17,559 bases of DNA from an uncultured Senegalimassilia sp. (GTDB taxonomy: Bacteria > Actinomycetota > Coriobacteriia > Coriobacteriales > Eggerthellaceae), in NCBI RefSeq assembly GCF_934632265.1, contig NZ_CAKTYH010000031.1, positions 1-17,559 on the forward strand, read 5' to 3'. The position numbers and the translations under genes are program-made. Within the stretch, counting starts at the first letter, position 1. Every line of letters starts with the position of its first letter. The notes beneath the pieces were generated by a model. It was not told the DNA's origin and did not search any database. It saw only the letters and a program-made list of their open reading frames with translations. Shown here one piece after another: positions 14,212 through 17,559 of the stretch.

Positions 14212-14874
14212 TTACTGTTCGACAGCTTTCCTCACCAGGTTAGCCAGCTTCTCCAAATCGTCGGCATCGGGATGGGAGAGGGCCTTGTCGAAGTTCTCGA
14301 TCATGGCGTCGATGTTGGGCATGTGGTCAGGCTGTTCCTTCATCTTCACGTAGCGCTCGCGCACGGAATGCGGCATTTTGCCCTGGCACATATAGGTTCC
14401 GATCACGGTGTTGCTGTCGTCGATGAACGCCTTCGTTTTGTCCAGAATCGCTTGGAAATACGCCTCGCTGCCGCCGAATCCGGCGGTGCCGAACAGGAAG
14501 ATCTTTCGGTCCTTCAGCTGTTCCAGCAGCTTTTGCGTTGCCTGGTCAGCCATGCCTTGGTTCGTCCAAAAGCCCACGAACAGCATCTCCGACGCGGGGA
14601 TTGCGCTGTTGGCGCAGCTGCCGTCGCCGTAGCTGCTGTCGTCGCCATCGAGGCTGCTCTTGTTGCTGCCGTTGGCTATGCTGCATTCGCTGCAATCGCG
14701 GTTACCGTCGCCGTCGAGGCTGCCGCCAACGCTACTGTCCATGCTCCCGAAAAACTCGCACGCTTCTTCCGGCAGCGCCCCGCGAACAGCCTCCGCAAGC
14801 TCTGCCGTATTTCCCGTCCTGCTGCTGAACACGATCGAATAACCCTTGCCGCTCATACCCGTCCTGCCTTCCAT
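14212..14874 (-). CDS. Flavodoxin-family protein, BilS-like (Flavodoxin_3 type)
   Basis: This 220-residue protein starts at the ATG at 14874, with AAGAAGG about 10 nt upstream; an ATG at 14856 is also possible. The FMN phosphate loop is SSRTGNT (17-23). LFVGFWTNQGMADQAT, then IFLFGTAGFGGSEAYF (125-140) and YMCQGKMPHSVRERY (161-175), match the Flavodoxin_3/BilS pattern. BilS is a flavodoxin encoded with the bilirubin reductase BilR in gut bacteria; no bilR lies in this window, so a general electron-transfer role is as likely. Residues about 45-94 are an insertion rich in Ser, Gly, Asp, Asn and Cys, with a repeated SSLDGD-like unit, replacing a normally short loop. The start codon is 286 nt from the next upstream gene. 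Confidence 0.88.
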   Translation of the reverse strand: MEGRTGMSGKGYSIVFSSRTGNTAELAEAVRGALPEEACEFFGSMDSSVGGSLDGDGNRDCSECSIANGSNKSSLDGDDSSYGDGSCANSAIPASEMLFVGFWTNQGMADQATQKLLEQLKDRKIFLFGTAGFGGSEAYFQAILDKTKAFIDDSNTVIGTYMCQGKMPHSVRERYVKMKEQPDHMPNIDAMIENFDKALSHPDADDLEKLANLVRKAVEQ

Positions 14875-14978
14875 TGCTTTCGAACCTTCTTGCCTTTCGA
14901 AGCGGAATCGTCTTTGCATCGATTCTATCCCTCGGCAAGCTTCTGGTGCAGCATCGCGTGCCATCCTCCCCAAAACAC

Positions 14979-15015
14979 AAAAGCCTGCGAGAGGAATCCC
15001 TCCTGTAGGCTTTTT
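14979..15015. terminator. Bidirectional-looking hairpin with T-tracts on both sides
   Basis: AAAAGCCT (14979-14986) pairs with AGGCTTTT (15007-15014), with GAGAGG/CCTC-type pairing inside. T-tracts follow on both strands. It lies 5' of the flavodoxin gene and resembles an inverted version of the hairpin at 15091-15119. Confidence 0.6.
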
Positions 15016-15032
15016 GCCGGCCGTTGTTTCTT

Positions 15033-15067
15033 CCGGACACTTAGCGCTACGTCCCCGAAGTGTCCGG
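15033..15067 (-). repeat. Palindromic dispersed repeat, copy 3
   Basis: The minus strand reads CCGGACACTTCGGGGACG, then TAGCGCTAAGTGTCCGG, with CCGGACACTT/AAGTGTCCGG ends as perfect inverted repeats. This is the most symmetric copy. It lies just beyond the terminator of the transporter gene, in the same relation as copy 1 has to the lipoprotein terminator. Confidence 0.65.
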
Positions 15068-15087
15068 GCGCGCCGCTCCCAAGACGC

Positions 15088-15119
15088 AAAAAGCCCGCGG
15101 GGGATTCCCCCGCGGGCTT
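15088..15119 (-). terminator. Strong rho-independent terminator of the transporter operon
   Basis: Perfect 13-bp arms AAGCCCGCGGGGG (15091-15103) and its complement (15107-15119) have a 3-nt loop. On the minus strand a run of five T follows, partly in the stem. It lies 42 nt after the transporter stop codon. Confidence 0.9.
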
Positions 15120-15160
15120 GGCAACCTCGGTCGTTTGCCTTCGCGCTCGCGGCACTGCCG

Positions 15161-16579
15161 CTACAGCGAGCTCGTCTCGCCCAGCGATTTGCCGGCGGTT
15201 TCCGGCGCCATGAAGATCGACAGCACCAGTCCCAAGATCACCAGGCCGGCGGCCACCAGCATGGTGGGCCCGATGCCGAACGCGGCCATGAAGATCGGCG
15301 TGCCGTACGTCGCCACGATCGTGCCGACGCGCGAGATGCCGATGGCCAAACCCACGGCCGTCGCCCTCACTTCGGTGGGGAACAGCTCGTTGGGGTAGAG
15401 CCACTGCAGGATGCCCGGTCCGCCGCTGAAGAACGCGTACAGGCCGAACGCGCAGATGATCACCGGCAGCGGCGCGGTGGGGAACAGGCCCAGCACCACC
15501 AGGCCAACCGCCATCAGGAACAGCGAGCGGATGAGCAGCGGCCGGCGGCCCATGGAGTTCAGCCAGAACATGGCCGGCAGCGAACCCACCAGGAAGAACA
15601 AGCTCAGCACGCTCTCGCCCAGGATCGCGCTCTTGCCGACGCCCAGGCCGAACGCGGTCATGATCTGCGGGCCGAACGTGTAGATGGCGTACATGGGAAC
15701 CACCTGGCACAGCGTCAGGATGCCCAGGAACACGATGCGCGCGGCATAGCCCTTCGAGAACACCTCGGCGAAGCCGGCCTTCGTCTTCGGCCCCTCTTCC
15801 TCGCCCTCAAGGGTCACGTCGTCGCCGTACACGCGCAAGACCACCTTGAGCGCCTCCTCCTCGCGGCCCTTGCTCTTAAGCCACAGGGGAGACTCGGGAA
15901 CCTTGCACCTGCCGATCAGCAGGAACACGCAGGGGATGATGGCCGATCCCAGCATCAGCTTCCACCCGTTGTCGACGTCGCACAGGCAAAAACCCACAAG
16001 CGCCGCCACGGTGGCGCCCAGGTACCACGCTGCCGAGACCATGCCCATGGATATCGCGCGATGGTGCTTCGGCGTGAACTCGGTGATGAGCGACGTGGCG
16101 ATGGGGTAGTCGGCGCCCACGAACACGCCGATGAAGAAGCGGTATATCACCAGCTGCAAGGGGGTGGCGTCGGTCATGCTCAAGGCCGAGAACAACGCGA
16201 TTGCGATGATGTCCAGAACGAACATCTTCTTGCGCCCGATGATGTCGGTCAGATAGCCGCCCACGATGCTGCCCACCAGGATGCCGAGCAGCACCGACGC
16301 GCCGATCGCCGCCGTCCAATGCGTGGTCAGGCTCATCTGCGCCGTGATCTGGGTCAGCGCCACGCCGATCAGTGACAGCACATAGCCGTCAAGGAAGGCG
16401 CCTCCGCTCGACACCAGCGTGATCTCACGCAGAAACGGCGTCATGGCGGCTTCGTCGAGGGTCTTCTTCTTGCCCTTCGCGGTCGTCTCCGCCGGCGCAC
16501 CCGCGCCCTTCGCCGAGCCGCCCGCCGGCACCCCATCCGACGGCATCACGTTTCGCTTCCGCTTGCTTGAGTCGTCCAT
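15161..16579 (-). CDS. MFS transporter, metabolite:H+ symporter type
   Basis: This 472-residue inner-membrane carrier starts at the ATG at 16579, with AAAGGA 9 nt upstream. A hydrophilic N-terminal tail of about 45 residues precedes twelve membrane helices. Family motifs are Asp63 in helix 1 (FLDGYVLSL), the loop 2-3 motif GGYLTDIIGRKK (107-118), GADYPIATSLITEF (155-168), PESPLWL after helix 6 (228-234) and GRRPLL in the 8-9 loop (344-349). These place it in the sugar/organic-acid symporter branch of the major facilitator superfamily. It lies 27 nt after the CoA-ligase gene, and a strong terminator ends the unit. It probably imports the acid activated by the ligase; which acid is unknown, and carnitine-like compounds are only one option. 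Confidence 0.92.
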   Translation of the reverse strand: MDDSSKRKRNVMPSDGVPAGGSAKGAGAPAETTAKGKKKTLDEAAMTPFLREITLVSSGGAFLDGYVLSLIGVALTQITAQMSLTTHWTAAIGASVLLGILVGSIVGGYLTDIIGRKKMFVLDIIAIALFSALSMTDATPLQLVIYRFFIGVFVGADYPIATSLITEFTPKHHRAISMGMVSAAWYLGATVAALVGFCLCDVDNGWKLMLGSAIIPCVFLLIGRCKVPESPLWLKSKGREEEALKVVLRVYGDDVTLEGEEEGPKTKAGFAEVFSKGYAARIVFLGILTLCQVVPMYAIYTFGPQIMTAFGLGVGKSAILGESVLSLFFLVGSLPAMFWLNSMGRRPLLIRSLFLMAVGLVVLGLFPTAPLPVIICAFGLYAFFSGGPGILQWLYPNELFPTEVRATAVGLAIGISRVGTIVATYGTPIFMAAFGIGPTMLVAAGLVILGLVLSIFMAPETAGKSLGETSSL

Positions 16580-16606
16580 GAGCGCCGTCCTTTCCGTTCG
16601 TTACCG

Positions 16607-17559
16607 TTATTTCAAAAGCTTCTTCTCGATCTTCATGCTGCAGGTGCGGGGGAAGTCGTCGACGATCTCGACGATGGTGGGCACCTTGAACGCTGCCATA
16701 TTGCCCTCGCAGTACGCGATCACCGCGTCCTGGTCGATCGCGGCGCCGTCCTCGGGCAGGACGAACGCCTTCACCGCCTGGTCGCGGATGGGGTCGGGCA
16801 CGCCGATGACCGCGGCCTCCTTGATGTCGGGATGCTCCTCTAAGATGCCCTCGATCTCGGTGGTGGAGATGTTCTCGCCCGAGCGCTTGATCATGTTGCT
16901 CTTGCGGTCGAAGAAGAAGAACCAGCCGTTCTCGTCGTAGTAGCCCTTGTCGCCCATGCGCAGCCAACCGTCGCTGGACAGCGCCTCGGCCGTGGCGACC
17001 TCGTTGCCCAGGTAGCCGAGCATGATCGAACGGCCGGGAACGCCCTTGATGCAGATCTCGCCCACTTCGCCGGCAGGCAGCTCGTTGCCCTCCTCGTCGA
17101 CGATCTTGGCCTCGTAGCCCAGGCCGACGCGGCCGATGGAGGGCCAGTTGCGCTCGCCGGTGGGCGGGTCGGTCAGCACCCAGCCGACGGACTCGGTGGA
17201 GCCGTAGGTGTTCATGATGCGCACCCCGTAACGCTCCTCGAAGGCCTCCTTCTCGCGCTGGCTCACGGGCAGGAAGTACAGCATGTCGCGCAGGCAGTGG
17301 TCCTTCTCGTCCGGGTCCACCGGCTGCAGCATCAGCGTGCGCAGCATCATGGCCACGCACTGCGCCAGCGTGGCGCGGTACTCGCGGATCTGGCTCCAGA
17401 ACCTGCTCGCGCTGTACTTCTCCACCACGATGAGCGTGGCGCGGGCGGTCATGACCGGCGTCAGCGCCGCCAGCTGGAAGTTGGAGTGGCATGCAGGCAT
17501 GGTGGAGAACATGCGGTCCTCCGACGTCATGGCCGTCTCCCAGTCGCCGTAGTAGCCGG
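16607..17559 (-). CDS. CaiC-like acyl-CoA ligase (partial, N-terminus outside window)
   Basis: The last 316 residues of a class I adenylate-forming enzyme are present; the frame is open through 17559, so roughly 200 N-terminal residues (with the A3 phosphate loop) are missing. These enzymes make acyl-AMP and then acyl-CoA. Long segments resemble E. coli CaiC (crotonobetaine/carnitine-CoA ligase): LIVVEKYSASRFW, YRATLAQCVAMMLRTLM, WPSIGRVGLGYEA, PAGEVGEICIKGVPG and NMIKRSGENIS. YGSTE is motif A5 and GWLRMGDKGY is motif A7. The A10 motif reads PRTCSMKIEKKLLK: the catalytic lysine is kept but the usual preceding glycine is methionine. It is co-directional with the transporter 27 nt downstream. 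The CaiC likeness is good, but substrate identity is unproven. Confidence 0.88.
   Translation of the reverse strand, partial: GYYGDWETAMTSEDRMFSTMPACHSNFQLAALTPVMTARATLIVVEKYSASRFWSQIREYRATLAQCVAMMLRTLMLQPVDPDEKDHCLRDMLYFLPVSQREKEAFEERYGVRIMNTYGSTESVGWVLTDPPTGERNWPSIGRVGLGYEAKIVDEEGNELPAGEVGEICIKGVPGRSIMLGYLGNEVATAEALSSDGWLRMGDKGYYDENGWFFFFDRKSNMIKRSGENISTTEIEGILEEHPDIKEAAVIGVPDPIRDQAVKAFVLPEDGAAIDQDAVIAYCEGNMAAFKVPTIVEIVDDFPRTCSMKIEKKLLK

Noticed and set aside
14212..14874. Calling this a bilirubin-reduction locus
   Set aside because: The flavodoxin is BilS-like, but no BilR-type reductase is in the window, so the pathway cannot be claimed.
14846..16375. A 509-codon plus-strand frame opposite the MFS transporter
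   Set aside because: The translation is rich in His, Arg, Gln and Ala with no fold features, and the opposite strand encodes a textbook MFS protein.

Overview
The window is high-GC bacterial chromosome with Shine-Dalgarno-led genes. The gene set points to a gut-type Actinomycetota of class Coriobacteriia, probably family Eggerthellaceae: a LuxR regulator carried on a 12-TM transporter-like body, an HsmA-family membrane protein, a BilS-like flavodoxin, and a CaiC-like CoA ligase beside an MFS carrier. The taxonomy is inferred from gene content; no rRNA or other marker gene is present. No tRNA, CRISPR array, transposase or integrase was seen.

Region 1 (1-3851, minus strand) is a defence/conflict-type cluster. 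An R2K-like ATP-grasp enzyme is followed 2 nt later by a 106-residue protein ending in Gly-Gly, then after 73 nt by McrB (AAA+ GTPase) and an overlapping McrC, which is cut by the window edge. Region 2 (3852-6886) holds a structured intergenic stretch, one doubtful small plus-strand ORF, a 78-residue protein and RecQ. RecQ appears to have its C-terminal domains in an unusual order, and recQ and the 78-residue gene have nearly identical promoter/leader sequences.

Region 3 (6887-9904) is a non-coding stretch and then two tandem paralogous lipoproteins, duplicated together with their upstream regions, each with its own terminator. Two copies of a short palindromic repeat follow, in inverted orientation; a third copy lies at 15033-15067. 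Region 4 (9905-12048) has a TetR regulator, a palindromic candidate operator, the HsmA-family protein, and a small winged-helix protein with a long leader, ending in a 19-bp perfect hairpin that includes its stop codon.

Region 5 (12049-14874, minus strand) holds the membrane-bound LuxR regulator, a structured non-coding gap, and a BilS-like flavodoxin with a repeat-rich insertion. Region 6 (14875-17559, minus strand) has two look-alike hairpins flanking the third palindromic repeat, then an MFS transporter 27 nt downstream of a partial CaiC-like acyl-CoA ligase. That pair looks like an uptake-and-activation operon for a small organic acid.

The best candidate for something undescribed is the ATP-grasp enzyme with its small Gly-Gly-ending neighbour, upstream of McrBC. 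Next come the duplicated recQ leader, the RecQ domain order, and the repeat family that sits just 3' of terminators.
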